Under the pieces are notes generated by a model, which was not told where the DNA came from, made no database searches, and saw only the letters and a program-made list of their open reading frames with translations. The position numbers and the translations under genes were made by a program. From Phymatolithon calcareum (lineage: Eukaryota > Rhodophyta > Florideophyceae > Hapalidiales), in contig OZ345357.1 in the NCBI GenBank assembly GCA_977006965.1, positions 248,001-312,000 of the forward strand: 64,000 nt of DNA. Direction: 5' to 3'. The first letter of the stretch is position 1. Each line of letters opens with the position of its first letter. Positions 33,592 through 43,199 of this stretch are shown here, in pieces.

Positions 33592-34783
33592 GGTACTCTC
33601 GTTGGAACTCTTACGAGTTGTGCAGACACTGGAGCCTGACAGCTAGCCTCCACACCGTTGCTGGTCCGCCATCGCCTATGGCCGAGAATGTTAGGCCACA
33701 CCCACAGTTGTCTAAAAATGTCAAGTCTGGGCGTTGTGCCAGTTGCAATCAGCCGTTTTCATCGTTCTATCAATTTTCACACATCCTGACTGTTGAACAA
33801 TACGTTTGTTTCCGGGATATTGTATTCACAGCCCCACCCTCACGCATTTGACTAAAATCACCATTCTCTCCGCTGAAGGCATAGCCCAGAACGGAGGTGA
33901 GGGGGAGATTCGCCGAGGTGTCGTTGTTGTTCGTGCGTCTTTCGAGATTACACGAGCCTCGTAAAAATGCCAGTTATAATTGGGAGAAATTGTATGAGGT
34001 CCAGCTCAATGACTATCAGCAGATGTGTTCAACAGTTATACAGTAGGTTACTGACTGTGCTTGGTACGAAGCTGAGAAAAATCGGTTCCAATGCGCTTCG
34101 AATCGTGTCACTTGAGAAGGGTCTACATGTGCTAACCTCATACTTGCAGTTGGCAGAGGAAATGATACGCAACTTCGAAAGCACAGTCCCCTACCATGAC
34201 ACGATATCCAACCGTGTTTACCGATGCCGCAAAAGTCCATTCTGTAGCAGAGAATTTCATAGCGTCTCACCGCCTGAAGCGCCGCGCTTATATGGCTATT
34301 AATTGAATTGCACGCTATGGGAGCGGAACATAAACGACACTTCTACGCCGGTTGTTCAGTCGGGTGAATTACCTTAGGAGACTGTGGGATCAAATCAGAC
34401 TGCATGCAATGAATCCGACGCATAATTTTGCATTGATTGAGAACGTTAACCCATCAGGACGAGATAACACTCAACGAATGGAAACTGCCAGACCCCTATG
34501 TTCTAACAACGTATCAAATCTCGGCGCTATAATTATTTTTCTGTTCTGTTTTCAGCTACGCATCGTATGAGCAAGATTCGCTGCCAGATTCCAGACAGTC
34601 GTGGCCGTCGGCACGGATCTTCCAGTGGAGGACACAATGCAGTCCCACACAGATCTCATCGATCGTACCTAAATACTCGTAGGAAAATAGTTGCTTTGTG
34701 GAGCTCCTCACTCCGATCTAAGAAGTCACCTGCACTCTACTGTTAAGTCTTCGACGTGCACAATCCACACCTACTCAAGAGAA

Positions 34784-35659
34784 ATGGCTTCTTTGAACTT
34801 GCTGTTAAATGGAAAGTCAGGCAGCCACAGTCGGAAATTATCTGAGTCCAGCGTTTCTGGGAAGAACAAGCTCTCATTCTTGCTGAACAACGATGAAACA
34901 CAAACCAGTGCTCAGAGGAAAGCATTACCGATCACTCCAAGCCGAGACGGAAGACAGGGTCCCGAACATGACAAACTGCGAAAGTTCGTTTGTGAAACAT
35001 GTCGTTTTGGGTTTTACACCAAATCCAATTTGAAAAAAGTACGTCCCTCACTTGTTCAACCGGCCGTTGAAAGACAAAAACTAATTCATAGTTCAAAATT
35101 TTAGCATATAAGCTCGGTCCATTTGCAACTGCGACCGTTCAAATGTCCTTCATGCGACAAGACATTTGGCGAAAAATCGAATGCAACGAAACAGTAAGTT
35201 GAGGAAATTCTGAGCAATCAGATGCTGCATTATAAAGCTAACATTCCATCTCTTTTCCTGTTTCTTCTTATACAGCTACAAGAGCGTTCATGCCCGTGAG
35301 AAGAATGCAGGTAAGGTGTATACTAAAATGACACGCGCAAGTTTGGAGCTCTTTCTAATTTTTTATACTCGATGTTCCGCATACGAGTAGCCTGTACTCA
35401 GTGCGACGCAGTTTTTGCGTTTAGAGACGGTCTAGTTAGACACGTTCGTCTGGTCCACGATGGTGTGCGCAGTTTCCGCTGCCCTGTTCCCGGATGTCGC
35501 TCAGTTGCTTTTAAACAATCAGCTCACTTGAAAAAGGTACATATTTCATTCCTAGCGCGAGGTACGAATTTTTGCTGCGCCCATGATTGACCGTTTCGTC
35601 TTGTGTTTCCGCATTTCCGATTTCAGCATATTGCCACAGTTCACAAGCAGGGCTCTTGA
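34784..35659 (+). CDS. Four-finger C2H2 zinc-finger protein A, 5 exons
   Basis: Exons: 34784-35038, 35105-35193, 35276-35310, 35388-35536 and 35627-35659. All introns are GT-AG (66, 82, 77 and 90 bp). The 186-residue product begins MASLNLLLNGKSG, has a Ser/Lys-rich N-terminus with LSFLLNNDE, then four fingers: C70-C73-H86-H91, C99-C102-H115-H120, C129-C132-H145-H150 and C158-C163-H177-H182. Introns 1 and 4 fall exactly before the first zinc-binding His of fingers 1 and 4, and intron 2 splits that His codon in finger 2. Likely a nuclear DNA-binding protein. The start is set by agreement with paralogue B (MASLN). At intron 3 an acceptor three bases downstream is equally possible and would remove one residue. 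Introns agree with the two paralogues at 41.5-42.4 and 54.5-55.4 kb. DNA target unknown. Confidence 0.88.
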
Positions 35660-36782
35660 GGACGCTTGATATGTATTGTATAGCAAAAATGACACCAAGA
35701 AGGGATTTGTGATGATCAAGGCGTAAGGCAGCTAAGGTTCGACCTTCGATAGTGGTTGATGTTGAGGTTTGCACAAGGGGCTCGCACGTCGCGGGCATAA
35801 AGTATCGAGAGTAAAAATTATTTTCGAAGTTTTTAGAAGCTATACAAATGACTTGCTCAGGATCCTGAAAGAGTTCAAGAGTGCTGCATTGCAAAAAGAG
35901 GCCCAATAAAAGTACTCGGCCATGTTGCCGAAGCAATAGCTCAATCCTGGTGGCAGAGGAATATCCCCCTGTCCCACTTCATATCCTTATGGATCGCAAA
36001 CCTAGTCAGTATTTCTAAAATGAGCAAGAAGCAGAAGAAGATAACGGTGTTGGCGCTGCGATAATTAGCGAGGATGCAGAAAATCGAGTGGAAGAAGAGG
36101 GTCTATGAACAAGACTACTGGCCCTCTGTTTCGATTTGGATCACGTCCTTCTCTCTACGAGCGTTCCCCGTAAATAAAGGACCTTTTACAAGCGCCGGCA
36201 TACCTTGCGGCACTGCTGAGCGAGGTAAAGACAGAAATGGAAAATAGGAAGTACAGCCTAATTTGGGGACTTCTGGTCCCATGAACCGGGTGCAGGGAGC
36301 TCTAACCGCCCCCCGAGGTTTTACTACAAAACAACGACGACCGAGGTGAGTCAAATCCGAACGAAACATGGAGGACATCTTCTTAGGGGAAATAAATTTC
36401 ATTGAGGCAGTCTACGATTAAGTCCCAAGCCGTCGTTAGCATGCGGGACTGCGAAAAGTATTATCATTAGACGTATGGGTAATGACAGCCGCCCTAGAGC
36501 TCCTCAGATGGCCAGAGTTTTTATAGACAGAGTACGTCAGTGCCGTGTTTAGGTACGATTTGGCGCAATGAATTAAACACGATGCGAGGGAGGTTGTCGA
36601 CGTGTCGCATAGCTTTGAGTGGACGATGTTCTCGTCGCAGCCAAGTTTGCATACAGTATGCATCACAGATACTTTTCGGCGTTGCATCTAAATTGACTAG
36701 GGCAGACAGATGACGTGGCAGAAGAAAGCCTTAATGGAAAAGGCTGTACTCCCCACGGGATCAAGATTACCTTGTGCCCATG
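35660..36782. other. Intergenic
   Basis: Unrecognised minus-strand frames at 36115-36402 and 36436-36687; no motif. The frame at 35511-35936 overlaps the zinc-finger gene on the other strand and is not supported. Confidence 0.4.
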
Positions 36783-36787
36783 GGGAG

Positions 36788-36946
36788 TGTGATCACTAGG
36801 TCTCTTACCTCTTTACTGTTACTGCAAGCTACGATTATGTATCTGCTGGCACCGTCGTTCCAGCGGTTGCATTTAGGGTATGATGTGAATTATAACGCTG
36901 GCCAGTGTCATCTCAGTGACATATTGTGTTGATGTGAATCATAACA
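36788..36946 (-). repeat. Copia 3' LTR (159 bp)
   Basis: On the minus strand it starts TGTTATGATTCACATCA and ends GATCACA. It is 49 bp longer than the 5' LTR. The extra block lies between two copies of TGATGTGAAT-ATAAC, so either the 5' LTR lost it by recombination between these repeats or the 3' LTR gained it. Confidence 0.9.
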
Positions 36947-36955
36947 GCCCCTCTG

Positions 36956-38614
36956 TCACTGAGATGGGACTGGGCAGAGATTCATGCGAGATCTTGACGC
37001 AAGGAACTTCTGTGGTTTGAGCGTTTTTGTAAATGGATCAGCGAGCATGTCTGTGGACGGCGTGTATTTGAGTTCGATTGCTTTTTGTGCGACGGCTTCG
37101 CGAAGGTAATGGTATTTTATGTCGACGTATTTGCTGCGTTTCGTCGGGCCATTTGCGAGAGCCATTTTCAACGCACCTTGGTTGTCGATACACAGGGTCG
37201 TCGGCCGAGTGTGGGCAGGCAGGATCTCTGACAGTAGTTGTTGCAACCACTTCGTATGCTGTGCTGTGTGGCAACCGGCAATGTATTCGGCCTCTGCCGT
37301 TGAAAGTGCGACTGTGTCTTGGCGTTTCGAGTTCCAGGAAATGGGCGCTGAGTTTAAAAGATGCAAGCTGCCGGATGTAGATCGGCGCGTATCTGGACAG
37401 GATCCGAAGTCGGAGTCTGAGTATGACATGAGTGGAGCGGCATGGCAAGTATACATAATCCCGAATGTGATGGTCCCTTTCAAGTAGCGCAGCACGCGCT
37501 TGAATTGCGTCCAATGCCGCATTGTGGGATCTTTAAGGTACCGAGCAAGGCTGTTTGTCACGTGAAAGATGTCGGGGCGCGTACAATCTGCAATGTATCG
37601 TAACAGTCCGACCCCTCGGCTGTATGGGTATTTTTCTGAATCAAGTGCGGGTTCATCTGGTTGTCGTTCTTCAAAAAGAAGCCCATCACAGTACGGGGTT
37701 AGCGAGGGTGAGCAGTTCTCCATGTTGAATTCTTCGAGCAGGGTTTCTATGGCAGCTGGCTGGGAAATGTGAATCCCTTCTGGGCTTCGCGTGACCTTCC
37801 AACCGATATATTGGGAGGGTGGTCCCATGTCTGAAATAGTGTATTTCTCTGACAGCACACGCTTGATGTCATCAACAAGTGCCGGGTTAGTCGCAGCAAC
37901 GAGAAAGTCGTCGATGGTAACGCCAATAAGTACATAATGTCCATTTGGATAATGCTTTGTCAGGACACAACTATCGGTCGCAAGAGTGTTGTAGCCATGG
38001 GATGCCAAGAAGGTTTTCATGCCCTTGTAGTAAGTGTGACCTGCTTGTTTAGATCCATAGAGGTTAGACTTCAAACGTGCATATGAGTACGAGTACTGAT
38101 CAGAACCGTCAAAATTGGTGGGTATTTTGACATAGATTGGGTATGCCGGGTCCAAACGCTCGTGAAGGAAAGCTGACTCGATGTCGATGTGACGGAGAGA
38201 TAAATTTTGGGCAGCGGCGATGCTGAAAATTATACGGGCCGTTGCTTTGTCAAGGGCGTATGTTGCCAGGGCGGCTGGGTCGTAGTGGACAAACGGTTGA
38301 CTGAGGTCCCCACGAAGTGCAATTCGGACTTTGCGCTTGTCGAGATTGTTTTGCGCGTCACGTTTATATCGGAAATCTGTAGTTAGTGGCAGGATCCGAG
38401 TGCCGCGGGGGATGGATGTTAATGGTAGGGGCTCGAATGTGTCGTACTTTTTAAGTTTGTCGAGCTCTTCCCTGTACGCGGAACGCCATTGAGCAGCATC
38501 TGGATATAGTCGCGCTCGTGCAAGTGTAGTAGGAGCTGGAGTGCTGGCAGTAATGCGGGATGGAGCTGGCTGTAGTGCACAACGAGCTCGCGTGCTCGAG
38601 GAGTGGGGTCGCAT
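36956..38614 (-). CDS. Copia reverse transcriptase - RNase H, intact frame
   Basis: An uninterrupted 552-codon frame. RT motifs in order: RHIDIESAFLHERL (first catalytic Asp), RLKSNLYGSKQAGHTYYKGM, and LIGVTIDDFLVAA (YVDD position, both Asps kept). RNase H follows: MSYSDSDFGSCPDTRRSTSG, STAEAEYIAGC, CIDNQGALKMA, and the end DMLADPFTKTLK. The N-terminus (MRPHSSSTRARCALQPAP) is the Pro/Ala-rich linker before RT, and its first 195 bases overlap gag in another frame at the deletion junction. It copies element RNA into cDNA. All key residues are present, so enzymatic activity is plausible. Translation would need a frameshift from gag or an internal start. Confidence 0.93.
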   Translation of the reverse strand: MRPHSSSTRARCALQPAPSRITASTPAPTTLARARLYPDAAQWRSAYREELDKLKKYDTFEPLPLTSIPRGTRILPLTTDFRYKRDAQNNLDKRKVRIALRGDLSQPFVHYDPAALATYALDKATARIIFSIAAAQNLSLRHIDIESAFLHERLDPAYPIYVKIPTNFDGSDQYSYSYARLKSNLYGSKQAGHTYYKGMKTFLASHGYNTLATDSCVLTKHYPNGHYVLIGVTIDDFLVAATNPALVDDIKRVLSEKYTISDMGPPSQYIGWKVTRSPEGIHISQPAAIETLLEEFNMENCSPSLTPYCDGLLFEERQPDEPALDSEKYPYSRGVGLLRYIADCTRPDIFHVTNSLARYLKDPTMRHWTQFKRVLRYLKGTITFGIMYTCHAAPLMSYSDSDFGSCPDTRRSTSGSLHLLNSAPISWNSKRQDTVALSTAEAEYIAGCHTAQHTKWLQQLLSEILPAHTRPTTLCIDNQGALKMALANGPTKRSKYVDIKYHYLREAVAQKAIELKYTPSTDMLADPFTKTLKPQKFLASRSRMNLCPVPSQ

Positions 38615-39108
38615 GCTGGCATAGCGTGTAGTACTCTTGATGTGAACGCCTCGTGGTGTGCTTCGTCATCGATGTTTGGATATGCAGCGGCGACCATTCG
38701 CGTGCGCATCTCTGTATGCTTATTCACATAGTCTTCAATAGTCACGTCGTCGACGAGAGTGATGGAACGCGCAGATTCGGCTAGAAGTGCGTGATCGACA
38801 GGACTGGATCCATCGAATGTGTTTTTGACGTGCAGACAAATCGCATACGGGGTTTTGGAGTATATGTCATGGCCGAGCTCGGGAAGTAGATTCGTTGGGA
38901 TGCTTCCCATGATGATACATTGCGCAATGGCTCTTTTGGATGAAAAGTCTTGCGTGGCGGTTGTATCGGTGGCGTCCGGATATGCAGGGTCAGAAATAAT
39001 GTGTTCTTGAACGCCGTTGGCCGTTGCCGCTATGTGGACGGCGTCAAACCATAGGTTATAGTTGTGTTTGGAGAGTTTGGGGATGGGGATGAGTTGGTTG
39101 GTTTGCAT
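38419..39108 (-). CDS. Copia gag (UBN2-like), 3' end altered by deletion
   Basis: A 229-codon frame starting MQTNQLIPIPKLSKHNYNLW, the usual copia gag opening where the LTR element's coat protein begins. It continues with helical sequence (DFSSKRAIAQCIIMGSIP, TIEDYVNKHTEMRTRM). From about 38600 downward it runs into sequence that belongs to the RT linker in another frame, so the C-terminus, including any zinc knuckle, is lost at the deletion. The start lies 160 bp inside the 5' LTR. Confidence 0.85.
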   Translation of the reverse strand: MQTNQLIPIPKLSKHNYNLWFDAVHIAATANGVQEHIISDPAYPDATDTTATQDFSSKRAIAQCIIMGSIPTNLLPELGHDIYSKTPYAICLHVKNTFDGSSPVDHALLAESARSITLVDDVTIEDYVNKHTEMRTRMVAAAYPNIDDEAHHEAFTSRVLHAMPACDPTPRARELVVHYSQLHPALLPALQLLLHLHERDYIQMLLNGVPRTGKSSTNLKSTTHSSPYH

Positions 39109-39250
39109 CGTGCTGGGGGCTTGGTCGTTTGGGCAGGGTCTGCTCAGGGGCTAGAGTGCGATGTGTGTGTGCTGTTTGGATGTTTTGGTTGTGCGAGGGA
39201 TGCGTTGGGGGAAAGGTGGAAGCTAATGAAGAGTTCGTGCGCAGGTAGCG

Positions 39251-39268
39251 TAAATGGGTCCCATAACC
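39251..39268 (-). promoter_or_regulatory. Primer-binding site, half tRNA-iMet type
   Basis: Directly abuts the 5' LTR. The minus strand reads GGTTATGGGACCCATTTA. Its complement contains CCCATAACC, which includes the CAT anticodon and neighbouring loop of initiator tRNA-Met. Drosophila copia is known to prime from a cleaved half of this tRNA, and the same mechanism is inferred here. Confidence 0.7.
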
Positions 39269-39378
39269 TGTGATCACTAGGTCTCTTACCTCTTTACTGT
39301 TACTGCAAGCTACGATTATGTATCTGCTGGCACCGTCGTTCCAGCGGTTGCATTTAGGGTATGATGTGAATCATAACA
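39269..39378 (-). repeat. Copia 5' LTR (110 bp)
   Basis: TGTTATGATTC...GATCACA on the minus strand; flanked outside by GGGAG and inside by the primer-binding site. Unusually short for copia. Confidence 0.92.
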
Positions 39379-39383
39379 GGGAG

Positions 39384-40743
39384 CACAGTCTCGCTCTTCG
39401 TGCGAGATACACGTCCTTGCACCTGGACTTGAAAAACGCGAAGCAATTTGCACTGTCCACTTCAGAGAATGAATGCTTCAACCATTGGCCGAAGGAGCGT
39501 TTCAAATGCACGTCAACGGTTGGAGACCTCTGCCTTTAAGGCAATTTTCTGAGTCTCAGTGCAGACGAGGAATGGATCTTAAAATTAGGATCTAATTTCT
39601 GAGTAAGCACGGACGATGCGGTCGTCTGTTCAGTCGTAACGCACCGTAGTACTGAAACGTCCACAAAAGGTAACTCGCTTGCCGGTAAAATAAGCTCCCC
39701 GCGAGCTGCCGGAGTAGAAAAATTCTGTACTCGCTGTTGTATTTCCTTAAAATTTTCTAAAATTTCAAGTACTTCTGATGTTAAGTCGACTTTATCCCAT
39801 AATTTGAGACCCTACTGTCGCAGTATGACATACGGTCACATCGAGATCGTGCTGTCCTCACCAACGGCTCGTGCGGAAGAAGCGCTAACATATTTCATTC
39901 TGCAGGTTGACATTCCATGCAGTGCTTCTAGTTGCTGGTCATTTCAATCAATATTATTGGTGCATGTCAGTTTCGAAAGTGTTGCTGGACTATGCCAGTC
40001 TATCGGTCTAGCGCCGAGCATAGACGGAGCTCACGAAAGTCTTAATTTTATTCGAGCCATACTGTGATGCTTAAAACGGTAGCGTCCTTTATTGTGTGCT
40101 TTCTAGAGGGCCTCGATCTACTCGAAACTGTAATCCAATTGACCTTCTAAATTCAAAAAATACTCGAAACCACTGTTAACCTCTGCTATCCATGCTTCGT
40201 GATCTCAGACGTCCAACAAGTTGTACTTTGTACAATTACACAATTTGCGGCTATTTCTCAATAATCGTGGCTAAATGTTTTCAGAAAACGAACTAGTGCA
40301 CTTTTTGTCATGTTCAGGGAAAAAATATAGCATCGTCGCTATTCCCCACCTCTCATGAGATCCTTTGGATAATCTCTGGATCTGCAAAGATAATACGGAG
40401 GTAATCGAAACGCACCGTGGTCCTTCCTTGCGCATGAAGTATAGGCTGTTCGCAGGGTGAATTCGTTTTACTGGACGACGATACTAAAAATGTCTCCGAT
40501 ATTCCGAAGAAGACGACCGGCTCGCACTTGCGACTCGCAATTGTCCGCAAAAATCTCATGCTGAGGCAACAAAGGCTTCCAGGAACGGGAGGACTATTCG
40601 AGCAGCCATCCCTTTCTCCACTTTTAGCTACAGAAAGAGCTTTTTTTCTCTGCAGAAAGTCCCGATAATCAGTTGATCTCTCCACCTAAGCTCGACAAAA
40701 GCTCAAATGTTCCCAAATGTGACCGCTCCTTCATTGATTTTGC
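39384..40743. other. Unannotated region
   Basis: Short frames only (39804-40067 plus, 40353-40685 minus), none recognised. No repeat seen. Confidence 0.4.
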
Positions 40744-40955
40744 CTTTTCCCCTAATGGGGCTAGCAGCGATTTAATGACCTACGCTTCCTGCATTCTATC
40801 CTATTGTTACTGCGGCTTGTACGTCTCGGCCAGGCACATCACCAAAGTTTGAGTCTAGTGTTGGTCTGACGCATTGTGGCAGCACCTCGCGGACCACATT
40901 TCGCTCGCCCATTTTAGAATCTGTCCAAACTCCTCCCATACAATGTCTCTGAAAA
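40744..40955 (-). pseudogene. RTE-like LINE C-terminal relic
   Basis: Homologous at nucleotide level to 44346-44566 (shared blocks TGGGGCTAGCAGC, CATTCTA, ATGTCTCT). It encodes on the minus strand the degraded end of the same reverse transcriptase, with the RWLGH-type region reduced to EEFGQILKWA. Several stops. Confidence 0.6.
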
Positions 40956-41470
40956 GTGAGAATCTTTTCGTTTTTCTCTTGGCAAAGTTATTCTGGCAGT
41001 ATATTTATGATGCCTGAAACTAGTCATGGGGGCTAGAAGAGACCAAGGTTACATAATTGTCTAATTGTGCATCTCTGGAGCTAAAAAGCTCCCATCGGAC
41101 ACCCAGCCTTCAACTGCGCTGCGATAGAAAATGTGCATCCTTAGTTCATTTGAATGATACGCGACTCCCCTCACAAGTCTGCAGACGATGACCGTTGTTG
41201 TATTCTTCATTTCGCCCAATGTGAGCTCAGCAGCCATGTCGATGACCTTCCCGATGTCTGGAACGGGGAGCCGGTGGCTTCTAAAATGAAAGCTACAGTA
41301 TCATACATGATTGAGCATGCGAAAAACTTTTATTAGATCATATCTTGTGCCAGCAGGTACGTATCCCGTGTTCTAAATTCCAAATCAGCTGCCAGAATCC
41401 CATGGTATTGGTTCACAATCGGCTTTTTCGTCGGCGCTTATAATATCTATACAGACGATGGAACACATAC

Positions 41471-42404
41471 TCAATGACGTTGCTTGTGCACCGTATTAAG
41501 ATGCTGAGATTGGAGAAGTGGAAAGACAAAGCGAATAATTGTCTCGAAAATTTTGGTTAGTTTCAACTTCTTATGGGCAAATAAAGCGATTCCTTCCAGT
41601 GTAGAGTTTGAACACGTACCTTCTTCAAGTGTGCCGCTTGTTTAAACGCATCCGAACGACATCCGGGAACGGGGCAACGGAAACTGCGTACACCATCATG
41701 GACCAGACGAACGTGTCTAACCAGACCGTCTTTAAAAGCGAAAACTGCATCGCATTGAGTACAAGCTACTCTTATGCGAAGCAATGGGTACACAAATTAG
41801 AATATTATCTCCAGCTTCTCGCGCACCGTTTTTCCCAGAGGAACTTACCAGCATTCTTCTCACGGGCATGAACGCTCTTGTAACTATAGATTCCACCGCA
41901 TGAATTGTTGATCCTCTGTTAGCTATCTTTCCCCGTTTTTCAGAATCGGCCGGGTTTTGGAATGGACATACTGCTTTGTTGCATTCGATTTTTCGCCAAA
42001 GGTCTTGTCGCATGAAGGGCACTTGAACGGTCGAAGTTGGAGATGGACAGAGCTGATGTGCTGTAAAGTCAAACCGTAGCTGACGGAAGACAGCGAGTTA
42101 GCACATATAATCACTTTGCCAGCAGAATGTATGGTTTCCCGAGACGTACCTTTTTCAAGTTTGATTTAGTGTAAAATCCAAAGCCGCAAGTTTCGCATAC
42201 AAATTTGCGCAGTCTATCATTTTCAGCACCCTCTCCGCCATTTCTTTTCGGAGAAGTTTGCGATGATTTCCTGGGAGCTCTAGCCTGTGGGTCATCGTCG
42301 TTCAGGAGGAATTTGAGATGAGTTTTTCCCGATGATGAGGATTTCGCCGTTTTCGGATTGCGAATGCCTGACTTATCATTCAGTATAGTGTTCAGAGACG
42401 CCAT
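41471..42404 (-). CDS. Four-finger C2H2 zinc-finger protein B, 5 exons
   Basis: Minus-strand exons: 42404-42150, 42060-41972, 41883-41849, 41768-41620 and 41503-41471. Introns are GT-AG, 89, 88, 80 and 116 bp. The product has 186 residues, the same as paralogue A, with zinc ligands at the same positions (C70/C73/H86/H91; C99/C102/H115/H120; C129/C132/H145/H150; C158/C163/H177/H182). Fingers 1-3 are nearly identical to A, and exon 1 is more diverged but keeps MASLN and LKFLLNDDD. The last exon encodes HLNTVHKQRH. Open throughout, so probably functional. The twin hairpins at 42836-42910 lie 430 bp upstream. An ATG at 42533 in the same frame is possible but not shared with the paralogues. Confidence 0.88.
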
Positions 42405-43117
42405 TGTGCTTGATTTCTTGCAGAGTGGTGGAGATCGGAGCTGGGAGGACGTCTTCCTATTTATGCACAGACCGATGGTAGAAATATGGGACTGCATTCC
42501 GACGTGTACAGGAATCTTCCAGTAGGTGTGCACAATCTGATAGTATCTTCTTGTTCCTGATCTCGTACAGTAACCTGGGAGCGGAAGCCGTACGGTTCGT
42601 TGCTGACAAATAGCTGAAAACGTTCTGACATTGCGCCAGTGTGTAACCTTCCACTCGTTCTACTCTAATTTCCATCATTTGGATTAATTGGATTACAAGC
42701 GCAACCCTTTCTTAAGCGAGCACAGCAGCTCACTGTTTCTCGTTTTCACCGATGTAAGTTTGAAAACATCATCTGGTCTAACATCATCATCATGAGCGAA
42801 AACGAGAGATAGTACACTAGATGTGCAATAAATCATTTTCAATCGGCGCGATATCATATCGCGCCGATTGAAAAACAAACAAGTGACTCATGATGAGTCA
42901 CTTGTTTGTTGTTGATTGAAAATATCCATTTTGTGGTGACAACTTACAAGTCTCCGACAGTGCATGGCGTGCACTCCATGTTGTTTAAATTTCGGGTGTC
43001 ATCATGTGGCGTGCATGATGCACGTTACATGGAACAAGCTTTCACTGCCTCGCAATTTTGGCGTTGCGATGATCTCATCAGGACAGGCGTTCAAGATTCT
43101 TCCATTCCTTCCGTCGT
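42405..43117. other. Upstream region of zinc-finger gene B
   Basis: Apart from the twin hairpins, no recognised feature; the short minus frames are not supported. Confidence 0.4.
42836..42910. repeat. Twin abutting perfect hairpins, 1-nt centres
   Basis: The first has 19-bp arms, TTTTCAATCGGCGCGATAT at 42836-42854 and exact complement at 42856-42874, around C42855. The second has 18-bp arms, AACAAACAAGTGACTCAT at 42874-42891 and exact complement at 42893-42910, around G42892. They share base 42874. Perfect pairing over 37 arm positions with one-base centres indicates very recent origin or strong constraint. Same design as 6812-6859. Confidence 0.92.
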
Positions 43118-43199
43118 CGTGGCACAAGGGATGGATGGATGGATGGATGGATTTCTGTTTTATTGAAGCTCCCTTAGTCAATTCGTGGCACAAGGGATG
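43118..43199 (-). mobile_element. 50-bp retroposed LINE/SINE tail with 16-bp target duplication
   Basis: CGTGGCACAAGGGATG occurs at 43118-43133 and again at 43184-43199. Between them lie 50 bp that on the minus strand read AATTGACTAAGGGAGC, then AATAAAA, then a CATC tandem tail. Long target duplications and a microsatellite tail are typical of RTE-type retroposition with extreme 5' truncation. The same tail occurs at 56411-56453. Confidence 0.75.

Larger units (their letters stand above)
30338..34783. other. Large intergenic region
   Basis: About 4.4 kb without a recognisable gene; the longest frames (for example 33128-33478 and 33967-34302, plus) have no family resemblance. It includes perfect palindromes at 31031-31062 and 33560-33591 and an isolated CTCAATTGAGG near 31012, like the piggyBac subterminal motif. 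Confidence 0.45.
36783..39383 (-). mobile_element. Young, internally deleted Ty1/copia element with GGGAG duplication
   Basis: Minus-strand element with short LTRs at 36788-36946 and 39269-39378. Target duplication GGGAG is at 36783-36787 and 39379-39383. The LTRs are almost identical over their shared 110 bp, apart from one T/C change and a 49-bp length difference. It carries a gag frame and an open RT-RNase H frame, but zinc knuckle, protease and integrase are missing, so the copy is a deletion derivative. It could move only with proteins supplied in trans. The primer-binding site at 39251-39268 matches the anticodon arm of initiator tRNA-Met. Confidence 0.93.

Noticed and set aside
35511-35936. 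141-codon minus-strand ORF
   Set aside because: Overlaps exons 4-5 of zinc-finger gene A on the other strand and has no motif.
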